This document shows, piece by piece, positions 54,397 through 63,901 of a DNA stretch of 64,000 nt. The translations under genes were made by a program, and so were the position numbers. Numbering within the stretch: position 1 is the stretch's first letter; each line of letters opens with the position of its first letter. This stretch comes from Halalkalibacter alkaliphilus (GTDB lineage Bacteria; Bacillota; Bacilli; Bacillales; Bacillaceae_D): positions 62,001 to 126,000 of the forward strand of contig NZ_JAKRYL010000003.1 in the NCBI RefSeq assembly GCF_023555415.1. Reading direction: 5' to 3'. A model generated the notes under the pieces. It had not been told where the DNA came from and ran no database searches. It worked only from the letters and a program-made list of their open reading frames with translations.

Positions 54397-55338
54397 TTGT
54401 TGGAATCAACAGTAGCAACAAAAGTGAAAGCGGATACGAAGTTAAAAATTGGCTCTACTAGAAAACTGAAGCTAAAGAAATTATTATCTTATGCGGCTTT
54501 TGTGGGACCTGCACTTTTATTCTTTATTGTCATTCAAATCATTCCATTTTTGATGGGCATCTATTATTCATTTACCTCGTGGAATGGGATTAGTTCTTCC
54601 ATTGAATGGGTTGGACTTGAAAACTACAAACGAATATTTTCAAATGACCAAAGATTCTTTGATTCATTTCTATTTACGACAAAGTTTATGTTTGCAGCCG
54701 TTTTAATCAGTAATATAATAGGATTTTCGTTTGCATTAATTTTAAATACGGCGTTAAAGACACGAAACTTGCTAAGAACAGCTTTCTTCATTCCTAATGT
54801 TATTGGTGGTTTATTACTAGGATTTATTTGGCAGTTTATCTTTGTAAGAGGTTTCGCAGCGATTGGAGAGTTAACGAATATCTCTTTTTTCCTCAAGCCT
54901 TGGTTAGGGGATGCAACGACAGCCTTTTGGGGGATCGTTATCGTATTTGCTTGGCAAATAAGTGGATATATGATGGTTATCTATATTGCGGCATTACAAG
55001 GAGTGGATACTTCATTACTTGAAGCTGCTAAAATTGATGGGGCTAATGCGTTTACGACGTTAAGAAAAATTATTATCCCATTGATTCTTCCGGCGTTTAC
55101 AATTTGTTTCTTTTTAACCATTTCGATGGCATTTAAGATTTTTGATTTGAATCTATCGTTAACGGGTGGTGGCCCATTCAACTCCACTCAATCAGTTGCC
55201 ATTAACATTTATCAAGAAGCGTTTACGAATAATAACTATGGCATAGGTTCAGCGAAGTCAATCTTATTCTTTTTAATTGTCGCTATATTTACAACGATTC
55301 AAGTTATGATTACGAAGAAGAAGGAGGTTGAGGCGTAG
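54397..55338 (+). CDS. Sugar ABC transporter permease, MalF/UgpA type
   Basis: This 313-residue permease has six helices and the EAA loop LEAAKIDGANAFTTLRKIIIPLILP. TTG at 54397 follows AAGGCGGTG. It overlaps the next permease by one base. With the binding protein at 56241 it forms a third sugar importer, again without its own ATPase gene. Confidence 0.92.
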   Translation: MLESTVATKVKADTKLKIGSTRKLKLKKLLSYAAFVGPALLFFIVIQIIPFLMGIYYSFTSWNGISSSIEWVGLENYKRIFSNDQRFFDSFLFTTKFMFAAVLISNIIGFSFALILNTALKTRNLLRTAFFIPNVIGGLLLGFIWQFIFVRGFAAIGELTNISFFLKPWLGDATTAFWGIVIVFAWQISGYMMVIYIAALQGVDTSLLEAAKIDGANAFTTLRKIIIPLILPAFTICFFLTISMAFKIFDLNLSLTGGGPFNSTQSVAINIYQEAFTNNNYGIGSAKSILFFLIVAIFTTIQVMITKKKEVEA

Positions 55339-56159
55339 TGAAGTATACGAAAAAAACGTTTGTATTAGAAATATTTGCAATATGTATCGCTATTCTCTTT
55401 CTCGTTCCTTTCTATTTCGTCATTGTTAACTCGTTAAAAGGATTCTCTGAAATATTGATAGATGCTGCTGCGTTACCAAGTGAATGGTTATTCTCAAACT
55501 ATGTTAGAGTGTGGGAAATTCTTGATTTCCCAAGAGCATTTTTTAACTCACTTGTCATTACAGTGTTTAGTAATATTGGCCTTGTTGTTATCAGTTCGAT
55601 GGCAGCTTGGAAAATGGTTCGAACACCAGGGAAATTCAGTAAGATTTTGTTCATTTTATTTGTATCAGCAATGGTTATTCCTTTCCAAACGGTTATGATT
55701 CCACTTGTAAAGCTTGGTGGAATGTTAGGAATTATGAATAGCATACCAGGTATCATCATCATGTACTTTGGCTTTGGCGTGCCGCTTTCACTTTTCCTTT
55801 ATCATGGGTTTGTAAAAACGGTTCCGATTGAAGTGGAGGAATCAGCGCGAATTGATGGTTGTTCTCAGTTCGGTCTCTTTTGGAGAATCGTGTTCCCGCT
55901 TTTAAAGCCAATTACCGTAACGGTTATCATCTTAAATACACTATGGATTTGGAATGATTACTTGTTACCACTATTAGTATTACAAGATGCATCGTTAAGA
56001 ACGATTCCACTTGCAACAAGTTCATTCTTTGCTCAATATACAAAACAGTGGGATATGGGATTAGCAGCACTTGTTTTAGGGATTACACCAGTAATTATCT
56101 TCTTCTTGTTCTTACAGAAGCACATTATTAGAGGTATTGCTTCAGGTTCAATTAAGTAA
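55338..56159 (+). CDS. Sugar ABC transporter permease, MalG/UgpE type
   Basis: This 273-residue permease has six helices and the EAA loop VEESARIDGCSQFGLFWRIVFPLLKP, and ends IIRGIASGSIK. GTG at 55338 overlaps the stop of the upstream permease (TAGTG), with AGGAGG about 13 bases before it. Confidence 0.92.
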   Translation: MKYTKKTFVLEIFAICIAILFLVPFYFVIVNSLKGFSEILIDAAALPSEWLFSNYVRVWEILDFPRAFFNSLVITVFSNIGLVVISSMAAWKMVRTPGKFSKILFILFVSAMVIPFQTVMIPLVKLGGMLGIMNSIPGIIIMYFGFGVPLSLFLYHGFVKTVPIEVEESARIDGCSQFGLFWRIVFPLLKPITVTVIILNTLWIWNDYLLPLLVLQDASLRTIPLATSSFFAQYTKQWDMGLAALVLGITPVIIFFLFLQKHIIRGIASGSIK

Positions 56160-56240
56160 AGTTGGATTCAAATTTTGTAGCAATCGCTGCAAAAGTTTAA
56201 AAATAGGAAGTAAAAAATGGGGATTAGGGAGGCAATTACT

Positions 56241-57533
56241 ATGAAACGTTTCTTATTGCTTTGTGTGTCGATGTTGTTAGCAGTTGGTATTATCGCAGGT
56301 TGTTCATCAAATAACAAAGAAAGTTCTAGTTCAGATGCTGGAGGCAATTCTGACTCAGGCGGTAGTGACGAGGTTGTAACATTAAATTTCTTCCAATTTA
56401 AAGTCGAAATTGCAGATCAGTTGCAAGAAATGTTAAAAGAATTTGAAGCTGAGCACCCAAATATTAAAGTGAAGCTTGAAACAGTAGGTGGCGGTGCGGA
56501 TTATGGTGCAGCATTAAAGGCGAAATTTGCTTCAGGTGAAAAGCCAGACATCTTTAATAACGGTGGATTCAATGAGTTAGAACTTTGGAAAGAGCATCTA
56601 GCAGATCTTTCTAATGAGCCTTGGGTTGATCACTTATTACCAATTGGGAAAGTCCCTATGACAGATGCTGATGGCAATCTTTATGGAATGCCTGTTAACT
56701 TAGAAGGGTATGGATTTGCATATAACCAAGATTTGTTCGAGCAAGCTGGTATTACGGAAGTTCCAACAACGATGTCTGAATTGCAAGAAGCGGTAGAAAA
56801 GCTAGAAGAAAACGGAATTACAGCATTTGCAGCTGGTTATGGTGAGTGGTGGGTAATTGGCCAGCATTTATTAAATATTCCATTTGCTCAACAAGATGAT
56901 CCTGCTGCCTTTATCGAAGGATTATCAGAAGGAACAGAAACATTTGTTGGAAACAAGCACTTTGAAGAATTTAAGCAAGTGATTGATACAGAGATTGGCT
57001 ATGGAAATACAAACCCGTTAACAACTGATTATAATACACAAGTTACATTATTTGCTTCAGGTGAAGCAGCAATGATTCAACAAGGGAACTGGACTGAGAA
57101 CATGATTTACCAAATCAACCCTGATATGAATATGGCGTTCTTACCTATTCCATTAAATGATGAAGCAGAAGCAAATGCTATTCCTGTAGGAGTACCAAAT
57201 AACTGGGCTATTAACAAAAACTCAGAAAATCTTGAAGAAGCAAAATTATTGCTTGATTGGATGGTTTCCTCTGAAACTGGCCAACGTTACATGACAGAAG
57301 AGTTTGCCTTCATTCCGGCATTTGATAATATTGAACCAGCAGGATTAGGAGCTTTAGGAGAGTCAATTCTAGAGTACTCAGTAGCAGAACAAACGATTCC
57401 TTGGACATGGTTCATGTGGCCAGATGGTGCAAACCAAGATTTTGCTGCAGCTATCCAAGAATACGTAGCAGGACAAATTGAGTATGAAGAAGTATTAGAA
57501 AAATTCCAAGCTACGTGGGATAACTTGAAATAA
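56241..57533 (+). CDS. Sugar-binding lipoprotein of the third importer
   Basis: This 430-residue family 1 solute-binding protein has a lipobox ending in IIAGC (Cys21), a Ser/Gly/Asp-rich linker and a mature part with FEAEHPNIKVKLET, GEKPDIFNNGG, GNLYGMPVNLEGYGFAYNQ and FASGEAAMIQQGNW. AGGGAGG precedes the ATG at 56241. Together with the permeases upstream and the YesM/YesN-type pair downstream it forms a sensor-regulated uptake locus. An alpha-glucosidase relic follows the locus, hinting at an alpha-glucoside, but this is weak evidence. Confidence 0.92.
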   Translation: MKRFLLLCVSMLLAVGIIAGCSSNNKESSSSDAGGNSDSGGSDEVVTLNFFQFKVEIADQLQEMLKEFEAEHPNIKVKLETVGGGADYGAALKAKFASGEKPDIFNNGGFNELELWKEHLADLSNEPWVDHLLPIGKVPMTDADGNLYGMPVNLEGYGFAYNQDLFEQAGITEVPTTMSELQEAVEKLEENGITAFAAGYGEWWVIGQHLLNIPFAQQDDPAAFIEGLSEGTETFVGNKHFEEFKQVIDTEIGYGNTNPLTTDYNTQVTLFASGEAAMIQQGNWTENMIYQINPDMNMAFLPIPLNDEAEANAIPVGVPNNWAINKNSENLEEAKLLLDWMVSSETGQRYMTEEFAFIPAFDNIEPAGLGALGESILEYSVAEQTIPWTWFMWPDGANQDFAAAIQEYVAGQIEYEEVLEKFQATWDNLK

Positions 57534-57557
57534 CAGGATTTAACTACCATATTAAAA

Positions 57558-57591
57558 CAGAAAGCATATCTATACGTAGATATGCTTTCTG
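57558..57591 (+). terminator. Hairpin between importer and two-component genes
   Basis: CAGAAAGCATATCTA pairs with TAGATATGCTTTCTG around a 4-base loop; a T tract is not clear, so it may only partly terminate. Confidence 0.7.
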
Positions 57592-57633
57592 CTATATACT
57601 CTAGAAAGAACTAAAGCTTCGGGGGAGATATCG

Positions 57634-59406
57634 TTGTTTAAAACAAGTATAAGAAATAAACTGATTGTTCTATTATTATTAATAACGATTATCCCTTTTG
57701 GTAGTTCAATTGTCGTGACCTATATTTATACAAAGGAATCCTTGAAGGATCAGACGATAGAGGAAAATGTGAATTTGCTTTATCAAGGAAAGGTAAATAT
57801 AGAAAACTATTTAAGAGAACTAAATAATTATACGTTGTCTTTCTATAGCAATCCTGATTTTATGAGCTATTTAAGAAAAACATATAGTAGTAATGATTAT
57901 TTGTCGATGGGAACCGTGCATAATGTGTTACGAGCTCTTTTGTATAGTGATGATAGCATTAACCAAGTTAACATGGCTATTGTTGGCGATCAGCAAACGG
58001 TGTCACTGTCAAGGAGATCTACGCTGGTGTATTCAAAACAAGCAGACACAAACATAGAAGCATATCAGAGAGCAAAGGAAAATCCAAATAATATTTATAT
58101 TGAACCGACAGATCAATCATTTTTCATTCACCGTGCATTTCGGAATGTACCGGCTAATCATATTCTTGCCTATATAACGTTGGAAATTAGACCAGGAAAA
58201 ATAAATGAGTTGAGTCATTATCTGTATAATGATAATACAGAGGAATTTTATATAATGACACCGGATGCGGACTTCATATATCATTCAAAAGCAGACGTAC
58301 GAGATGATCAATACTCAGAATGGATAGATGAGATCAATGGATTAGAGGAGCAAAGTGGAACATTTGAGTGGAAAGACGCAACGTTTCAAGGCGTGGTCGT
58401 TTTTGATCGGCTTTCCGATGCTACGGGAAGTTGGCTTCTAGTAAAAAGAATCCCGCACACCACCTTGTATGAAAGCGCGTACGGTGTTGCTTTGATTAAT
58501 ATTATCTTTGGAGTTGTTGGATTAACACTAGTTATATTGGCAACCTTTTTTGTCTCTTTTAAGATTACCTCGCCCATTAGGGTGCTCGTACAAAATATTA
58601 AGGAAGTTGAAAAAGGGAATATGCAACCTCAATTTCATTCACTTGGTAACGATGAGATTGGTATTTTAGGACAAAGATTCAAGATGATGATTGAAAGAAT
58701 CAATCATCTAATTAACCGAGAATACAAGTTAGAACTTGAAAATAAGACGAATCAATTAAAAGTATTGCACTCACAAATAAATCCACACTTTTTATACAAT
58801 ACATTACAATCAATTGGGACGATGGCGTTGAAAAACAAAGCACTTGATGTCTATTCCTCTCTAACTGACCTTTCTCAAATTATGAGATATAGTATGAATA
58901 TGGATCAAGATATTGTCCCTTTAGAGAAAGAGATTAATTATACAAAAGCGTATCTTCTCTTGCAAAAGCAAAGATTCGGGGAAGATCTAAATTATATCTT
59001 GGAAGTAGAAGAAGGTGCCCTAGATATACAAGTGCCAAAGATGATTTTACAGCCAATTATTGAGAACTATTTCAAGCATGGATTTGACACAAGAGAAGAA
59101 TTAGGTGAAATTAAGGTCGTCTGTAAGAAGAAGGAATCGTATCTATTTATTGCGATTCGTGATAATGGTGTTGGAATACCTGAAAAACGACTAAAGGAAA
59201 TACAAAATCTTCTATATACAAATAAAGAAAGTGCGAAAAGTGATTCTTCAATTGGATTAAAGAACGTTTATGCCAGACTACAGCTTTATTATTCCGAACA
59301 AGCAATCTTTAAAATTCAGAATCGCAGCACAGGTGGCGTTCAAGTAACCATAAAGTTACCATTAGAATTGGAGGGTGGATTACATGAAAGCAATTATAGT
59401 CGATGA
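57634..59406 (+). CDS. YesM/LytS-type sensor histidine kinase
   Basis: This 590-residue kinase has a membrane helix at about 9-29, an extracytoplasmic Cache-like sensor, a second helix near 285-305, a HAMP domain (FKITSPIRVLVQNIKEVEKG), the His_kinase motif HSQINPHFLYNTLQSI with phosphoacceptor His385, and the ATP-binding region with IENYFKHGF and DNGVGIP. TTG start follows GGGGGAGA. It should sense the sugar, perhaps via the binding protein, and phosphorylate the regulator encoded next, whose gene it overlaps. Confidence 0.92.
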   Translation: MFKTSIRNKLIVLLLLITIIPFGSSIVVTYIYTKESLKDQTIEENVNLLYQGKVNIENYLRELNNYTLSFYSNPDFMSYLRKTYSSNDYLSMGTVHNVLRALLYSDDSINQVNMAIVGDQQTVSLSRRSTLVYSKQADTNIEAYQRAKENPNNIYIEPTDQSFFIHRAFRNVPANHILAYITLEIRPGKINELSHYLYNDNTEEFYIMTPDADFIYHSKADVRDDQYSEWIDEINGLEEQSGTFEWKDATFQGVVVFDRLSDATGSWLLVKRIPHTTLYESAYGVALINIIFGVVGLTLVILATFFVSFKITSPIRVLVQNIKEVEKGNMQPQFHSLGNDEIGILGQRFKMMIERINHLINREYKLELENKTNQLKVLHSQINPHFLYNTLQSIGTMALKNKALDVYSSLTDLSQIMRYSMNMDQDIVPLEKEINYTKAYLLLQKQRFGEDLNYILEVEEGALDIQVPKMILQPIIENYFKHGFDTREELGEIKVVCKKKESYLFIAIRDNGVGIPEKRLKEIQNLLYTNKESAKSDSSIGLKNVYARLQLYYSEQAIFKIQNRSTGGVQVTIKLPLELEGGLHESNYSR

Positions 59407-60901
59407 TGAAAAACATGTCCGTGAAGGATTAATGCTGTTAGCTGAATGGGATAAATTCGGAATTGAGACGATCTTTGAGGCAGCAGATGGAGAGGTAGCC
59501 ATGAAAATAATTTCAGAGCAACAACCTGAAATTATTTTTACAGATATGAATATGCCAAGATGTGACGGGATTGATTTACTAAAGTGGATACACTCCTCTG
59601 ATTTTCATTCTAAAACAATAGTAGTAAGTGGTTATGATGACTTTAAATATACAAAAAATGCGATTACCTATGGTAGTTTTGATTATATATTAAAACCAAT
59701 TAATCCAAATGAATTGAATGAAACATTATCACGCGCAGTGGTGGAATGGCAGGAGCAAAATAAAAAGAGATTATCTGTTTTAGAAAACGATAAAGTTATT
59801 TGGGACCACCTTTTTTCAAGCGCTCTAAATAACGGAAATCTTTCCAATCGGTTGGTAGAACAGTTAGAAAGTGAATTTGGGGTGCGAATTTCCAATCGAC
59901 CTTGTTTTATTGCGATCCTTCCAATGAAAATACTTATATCTTCTAAATATGAAGGTGATGCTGATCGAGCGTTTACCTCAGTGCTATTGAAGTGTAATGA
60001 CATACTAGATAAAAATGGCATTGCATTTCGAAATATAAACAAGGAAGAAGAAATAGTTCTGCTTTTATGGGAGAAGGCTGCAGTAAAAAAGGTAATTCGA
60101 ACAGTTTCAAAAAGCATAGGATGTCCAATAGAAATTGGTGAACAACATGCAAGCTTTATACATGCATATGAAACTGCAAGTAGTAATTTGAAGAATTATA
60201 ATCTTCTAGAGAATGGAATGCAAGTTGTGAATTCTCTTTCGCCTGTTTATTTATTGGATTATTCCGAGGAGATAAAATGGGCCATTCAAAGTGGAAGTAT
60301 GGAACAAATGAACGAAATTTTAGACCGTATTTTTAAAACATTTGAAGAAAACAACTATTTCCCTTATGAACAGATCAACATCTGGGAATCGCAGTTTGCT
60401 ATTTTAAAAGATCACTGGTTAAAAGAGTATGAGCTAAAAAAACGTGATTTATTGTATAGAGGGGTTCATTACTGGAAAGATAATGGAGGATTCTCTTTTT
60501 GTAAATTTAAAGAAGAAAAGAAAAAAGAGTTTGATCATCTTATCAAGATGGTATCTGGTTGCAAATTCCAAAAAGAGAAAAATAGTGTCCAAATGATAGA
60601 AGAGTTTATTAGGAAAAACTATCAAAAGGATATTAAGCTTCAAGATATTGCAGATCGCTTCTTTTTAAGTAGAGAATACATTTCGAGGAAATTTAAGCAG
60701 GAATATGATGAGACAATCACCGATTACTTGATGAAAATTAGGATTGAAAAAGCGAAAGAATTACTTAAAAACCCATACCTTAAAATTTATGAAATATCAG
60801 ATTCAGTCGGTTACCAAAATGATAAATATTTCATTAAGGTTTTTAAAAAGAGGGAAGGGATTACCCCGAGTGAGTTCAGAAATACGTTGAAAACAAATTG
60901 A
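59384..60901 (+). CDS. YesN-type response regulator with AraC DNA-binding domain
   Basis: This 505-residue protein has an N-terminal receiver (Asp7-Asp8, phosphoacceptor Asp54, Lys in YILKPINP), a long middle region and a C-terminal AraC double helix-turn-helix (IKLQDIADRFFLSREYISRKF, IYEISDSVGYQNDKYFIKVF). ATG at 59384 with GGAGGG upstream overlaps the kinase by 23 bases. It is the partner of the kinase at 57634 and probably activates the importer genes at 54397. Confidence 0.92.
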   Translation: MKAIIVDDEKHVREGLMLLAEWDKFGIETIFEAADGEVAMKIISEQQPEIIFTDMNMPRCDGIDLLKWIHSSDFHSKTIVVSGYDDFKYTKNAITYGSFDYILKPINPNELNETLSRAVVEWQEQNKKRLSVLENDKVIWDHLFSSALNNGNLSNRLVEQLESEFGVRISNRPCFIAILPMKILISSKYEGDADRAFTSVLLKCNDILDKNGIAFRNINKEEEIVLLLWEKAAVKKVIRTVSKSIGCPIEIGEQHASFIHAYETASSNLKNYNLLENGMQVVNSLSPVYLLDYSEEIKWAIQSGSMEQMNEILDRIFKTFEENNYFPYEQINIWESQFAILKDHWLKEYELKKRDLLYRGVHYWKDNGGFSFCKFKEEKKKEFDHLIKMVSGCKFQKEKNSVQMIEEFIRKNYQKDIKLQDIADRFFLSREYISRKFKQEYDETITDYLMKIRIEKAKELLKNPYLKIYEISDSVGYQNDKYFIKVFKKREGITPSEFRNTLKTN

Positions 60902-60911
60902 AATGAGATTT

Positions 60912-60926
60912 ATGAAAGCGTTGATA
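60912..60926 (+). promoter_or_regulatory. Near-consensus cre-like sequence, probably orphan
   Basis: ATGAAAGCGTTGATA fits the CcpA consensus except at one position. It precedes only the gene relic at 60938, so it may be a leftover of that gene's promoter. Confidence 0.4.
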
Positions 60927-60937
60927 AAAACTAGATA

Positions 60938-61033
60938 CTGCATATTTATCAAGGTGAAGAAATTGGTATGACCAATGTAGCCTTCGATTTAATCGATGAT
61001 TATCGTGATCTTGAAATACTAGATATGTATGAC
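60938..61033 (+). pseudogene. GH13 alpha-glucosidase remnant
   Basis: About 30 codons read IYQGEEIGMTNVAFDLIDDY followed by RDLEILDMY. This is the conserved region after the third catalytic Asp in oligo-1,6-glucosidases (MalL type, about 560 residues), where PYIYQGEEIGMTN is a standard motif. Nothing of the remaining gene is visible on either side. The fragment runs directly into a terminator. Confidence 0.82.
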
Positions 61034-61034
61034 A

Positions 61035-61072
61035 AAACAGTGCCTTTTCTAGTTGAGAAAAGGCACTGTTTA
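61035..61072 (+). terminator. Rho-independent terminator
   Basis: AAACAGTGCCTTTT pairs with AAAAGGCACTGTTT across a 10-base loop, with TATTA after it. Between here and 61207 no gene is seen. Confidence 0.83.
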
Positions 61073-61207
61073 TTATGATTTAAGATTCTGGTCAGAAGAG
61101 AGAGAAGATTATTTCAGAAACAGGTATTTACTGTAAGACTATTTTGTGAACAAAAAAAGCCTTGAGGTAGTCTTTTACAAAATATAGAAAGGGTCACCAA
61201 TGATAAA

Positions 61208-61879
61208 CTAAACTCTTACATGCGGACAATACGGACAACAATCATTGCCTGGCAATTCTTTATATAAACAACAAGTAACACGTTGAAATTCATTTTTTGA
61301 TTCCAAAATAGAGCGCCCATCAAGAAACTTCTTAAACATGGAACGACGAATTTCAGGCTGCCAAATATCATCGAGCAATAAAGTATTCAAATCCTCTGTA
61401 GCTTGCTTTGTTTCAGTCGAACCATACATCCATAAGACATAGCCCCATATATTCTCCCATAAAATAAACTTTGAAATGTTTGCCTTTACTGCTAATGCAT
61501 TAACAACAGTGTGTCCATATTTTTTCAATATTAACTCTAAATCTCCAGTTTGTTCATCCCTTATGAAGCGTTTATCAATTTGAAACACAAGACCATTTTC
61601 AGTTTGAGAAAGATGAATCGCTTCTAGTGGACCGTCCCAAACTTTATGCAAGGTTTTTAAATAAAGTTGTGCTGCAATAAAAAAGCCGTATCGACGCATA
61701 AAGACTGATGTCGCTACAGCTGTCGTTGGAGATCCTGTTGAATGCTTTATAATGGAAATGAAACGATCAAAGCCATTAGTAAGGCTGGTATGGACAGTCA
61801 TAAAACCTATAGGGTCATTCACAATATGAACTTGAAATCTTTTCAGGTCTTCTAAGTTAAGCACCAGAAATCGCCTCAT
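61208..61879 (-). CDS. FhuF-type (2Fe-2S) ferric siderophore reductase
   Basis: This 223-residue protein ends with the cysteine pattern of the FhuF family: RVTCCLYKELPGNDCCPYCP, i.e. CC-x10-C-x2-C, which holds a [2Fe-2S] centre. The family releases iron from siderophores by reduction in the cytoplasm. The start overlaps the end of the ATPase gene by 23 bases, so it is translationally coupled to a siderophore ABC transporter ATPase. Its N-terminal part is weakly conserved, as usual. Confidence 0.85.
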   Translation of the reverse strand: MRRFLVLNLEDLKRFQVHIVNDPIGFMTVHTSLTNGFDRFISIIKHSTGSPTTAVATSVFMRRYGFFIAAQLYLKTLHKVWDGPLEAIHLSQTENGLVFQIDKRFIRDEQTGDLELILKKYGHTVVNALAVKANISKFILWENIWGYVLWMYGSTETKQATEDLNTLLLDDIWQPEIRRSMFKKFLDGRSILESKNEFQRVTCCLYKELPGNDCCPYCPHVRV

Positions 61880-62684
61880 TCACTTTTGGTATGACACAAC
61901 GACCTTTACCAAAAGGAATACAATGAGGGGTACCAAATAATGGATCTGTAGCAACTTGACATTCCATACCAAACACAGCACGTACCAGTTCGCAGTTAAT
62001 AATCGATTCAGGCGTTCCTTGGTTGAAAACAGCCCCATCTTTTATTGCGATAATATTGTGTGCATATCGAGAAGCTAAATTAATATCATGCAATACCATT
62101 ATGATTGTTCGGCCATGTTTTTCGTTTAAGTCGAATAATAGGTCTAGAATTTCTATTTGATGAGTCATATCTAAATACGTTGTAGGTTCGTCTAATAAAA
62201 TAATGTCTGTATCTTGAGCTAATGTCATAGCAATCCATGCTCGCTGTCTTTGCCCACCTGAGAGTTCATCAACAGGTCGGTCGCGCAATTCGTCTACACG
62301 GGTTGCTTTCATCGCTTCTTCAACTTTCTCGGAGTCTTCTTCACTCCATCGTTTTAACCAAGATTGGTGGGGGTAACGTCCTTGTTTTACTAGGTCATGA
62401 ACGGTTAACCCTTCAGGTGAAATAGGAGATTGAGGAAGGATTCCCATTTTTTTTGCGACTTCACGAGATGACATACGATGGACATCTTTTCCTTCTAATA
62501 AGACCGAACCATCTGTCGGTTTTAATAAACGTGCGACTGAACGAAGAAGGGTCGACTTCCCACAACCATTGCTTCCTACAAATACAGAAATTTCACCACG
62601 CGGGATCGTTAAATTTAAATTTTCAAAGAGTAAGTGATCGTGATACCCGATGGATAACTCTTTTGTTTGAATAGAAGTCTTCAT
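61857..62684 (-). CDS. Ferric siderophore ABC transporter ATP-binding protein (FecE/YusV type)
   Basis: This 275-residue ATPase shows Walker A GSNGCGKSTLLRSVARL, signature LSGGQRQRAWIAMTLAQD, Walker B IILLDEPTTYLD and the switch His in VLHDINLA. It matches the FepC/FhuC/YusV group, and length equals YusV as I recall. ATG at 62684 is chosen since TGGAGGA lies upstream; an earlier ATG overlaps that site. It would energise the permease at 63901 and other FecCD permeases. Confidence 0.92.
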   Translation of the reverse strand: MKTSIQTKELSIGYHDHLLFENLNLTIPRGEISVFVGSNGCGKSTLLRSVARLLKPTDGSVLLEGKDVHRMSSREVAKKMGILPQSPISPEGLTVHDLVKQGRYPHQSWLKRWSEEDSEKVEEAMKATRVDELRDRPVDELSGGQRQRAWIAMTLAQDTDIILLDEPTTYLDMTHQIEILDLLFDLNEKHGRTIIMVLHDINLASRYAHNIIAIKDGAVFNQGTPESIINCELVRAVFGMECQVATDPLFGTPHCIPFGKGRCVIPKVNEAISGA

Positions 62685-62758
62685 TTCAGCATTCCTCCAC
62701 ATTTAGCTCATTGATATTCTCTCTCAATACTTACATCTTATCACAGATTAAATGCAAG

Positions 62759-62773
62759 TGAGAATGATTTTTA
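62759..62773. promoter_or_regulatory. Partial Fur box for the minus-strand iron genes
   Basis: TGAGAATGATTTTTA fits the TGATAATNATTATCA Fur pattern at most positions, upstream of the divergent ATPase gene. Confidence 0.55.
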
Positions 62774-62831
62774 ATAACAATTGAAATTTATCTTTACAAA
62801 AGAGGGAACAACCTTTAAACTAACATTGTAT

Positions 62832-62846
62832 TGATAATGATTATCA
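62832..62846. promoter_or_regulatory. Perfect 7-1-7 Fur box
   Basis: TGATAATGATTATCA is a perfect Fur operator, 47 bases before the binding-protein ATG and in the divergent region of both iron units. Confidence 0.93.
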
Positions 62847-62893
62847 AATTCGATAAGAGAGAAACTAATATTATATTAATTTGGGGGTCCAAC

Positions 62894-63901
62894 ATGAAAA
62901 AAGTAACTGCCTTAGCACTTATCCTTTTTGTATTTTTGTTAGCAGCGTGTTCTTCCGGTAATGAAGAAACGATTGCGAATGAGGAAGAATTAACAAATGA
63001 TGAAGCGTCGTCAAATGAAGAAGTAAGTGAAGTAATTATAGAGGGTGTTAATGGAGAAGTGACATTAGACGCTCCTGCCAAAAAGGTTGTTGTACTCGAA
63101 TGGACATATGCGGAAAACCTTCTAGCTTTAGGAATGCAGCCAGCAGGTATGGCTGATATTGAAGGGTACGGAGACTATGTAAACATTGAACCGCAATTAG
63201 ACGAAAGTGTAACAGATGTTGGAGGGCGTCAAGAGCCTAACTTAGAAGCTATTGCTTCAATTGATCCAGATTTAATTATTGGTGTTAGCTTCCGTCATGA
63301 TGGCATGCTTGATCAACTAGAGTCCATTGCACCAACTGTTATTTTTAATCCTTATCCAGAAGATGAGAGTATTAATTTATATGAAGAAATGGAAATAACG
63401 TTTAATGAAATGGCAAAAGCGGTTGGCAAAGAAGCTGAGGCACAACAAGTGTTAGCTGACCTTGAGGCACATTATGAGGAAGCAATAGCAAAAATTGAAG
63501 CTGGTAATCTTTCAACAAATGATGTGATCTTAACTCTAGCTTATTCAGGACCTCAAGCACCTGAAATCCGAGTTTTTACACCGCATTCAATGGCTTCAAT
63601 TATTTTAGAAAAAATCGGTTTGAACAATATCCATGAGCCAGATCAATTTGAGATTTTTGGTTCAAGCACATTTAATGTTGAAGGTCTAGTAAAATATGAA
63701 GACGCTAATTATTTATACACAGTGCCGGATACAGATAATATTTATGAAAATCAGTTAAAAGGCAATAAAGTTTGGGAGAACTTATCATTTGTAGAAGAAG
63801 ACCGACTTTATGACTTAGGAGCTGATACGTGGTTATATGGAGGACCGTTATCAGCAGGTACATTGGTTGATCAAATTACAGCTACAATGGTGAATGAGTA
63901 A
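62894..63901 (+). CDS. Ferric siderophore-binding lipoprotein (FecB/FhuD type)
   Basis: This 335-residue class III solute-binding protein has a lipobox LLAAC (Cys19), an acidic linker and a mature part with KKVVVLEWTYAENLLALGMQPAG, GGRQEPNLEAIASIDPDLIIG and LDQLESIAPTVIFN, as in siderophore-binding proteins. The ATG at 62894 follows GGGGG. Its stop overlaps the start of the permease gene (TAATG). Regulation by Fur is expected from the box upstream. The siderophore type cannot be told. Confidence 0.93.
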   Translation: MKKVTALALILFVFLLAACSSGNEETIANEEELTNDEASSNEEVSEVIIEGVNGEVTLDAPAKKVVVLEWTYAENLLALGMQPAGMADIEGYGDYVNIEPQLDESVTDVGGRQEPNLEAIASIDPDLIIGVSFRHDGMLDQLESIAPTVIFNPYPEDESINLYEEMEITFNEMAKAVGKEAEAQQVLADLEAHYEEAIAKIEAGNLSTNDVILTLAYSGPQAPEIRVFTPHSMASIILEKIGLNNIHEPDQFEIFGSSTFNVEGLVKYEDANYLYTVPDTDNIYENQLKGNKVWENLSFVEEDRLYDLGADTWLYGGPLSAGTLVDQITATMVNE

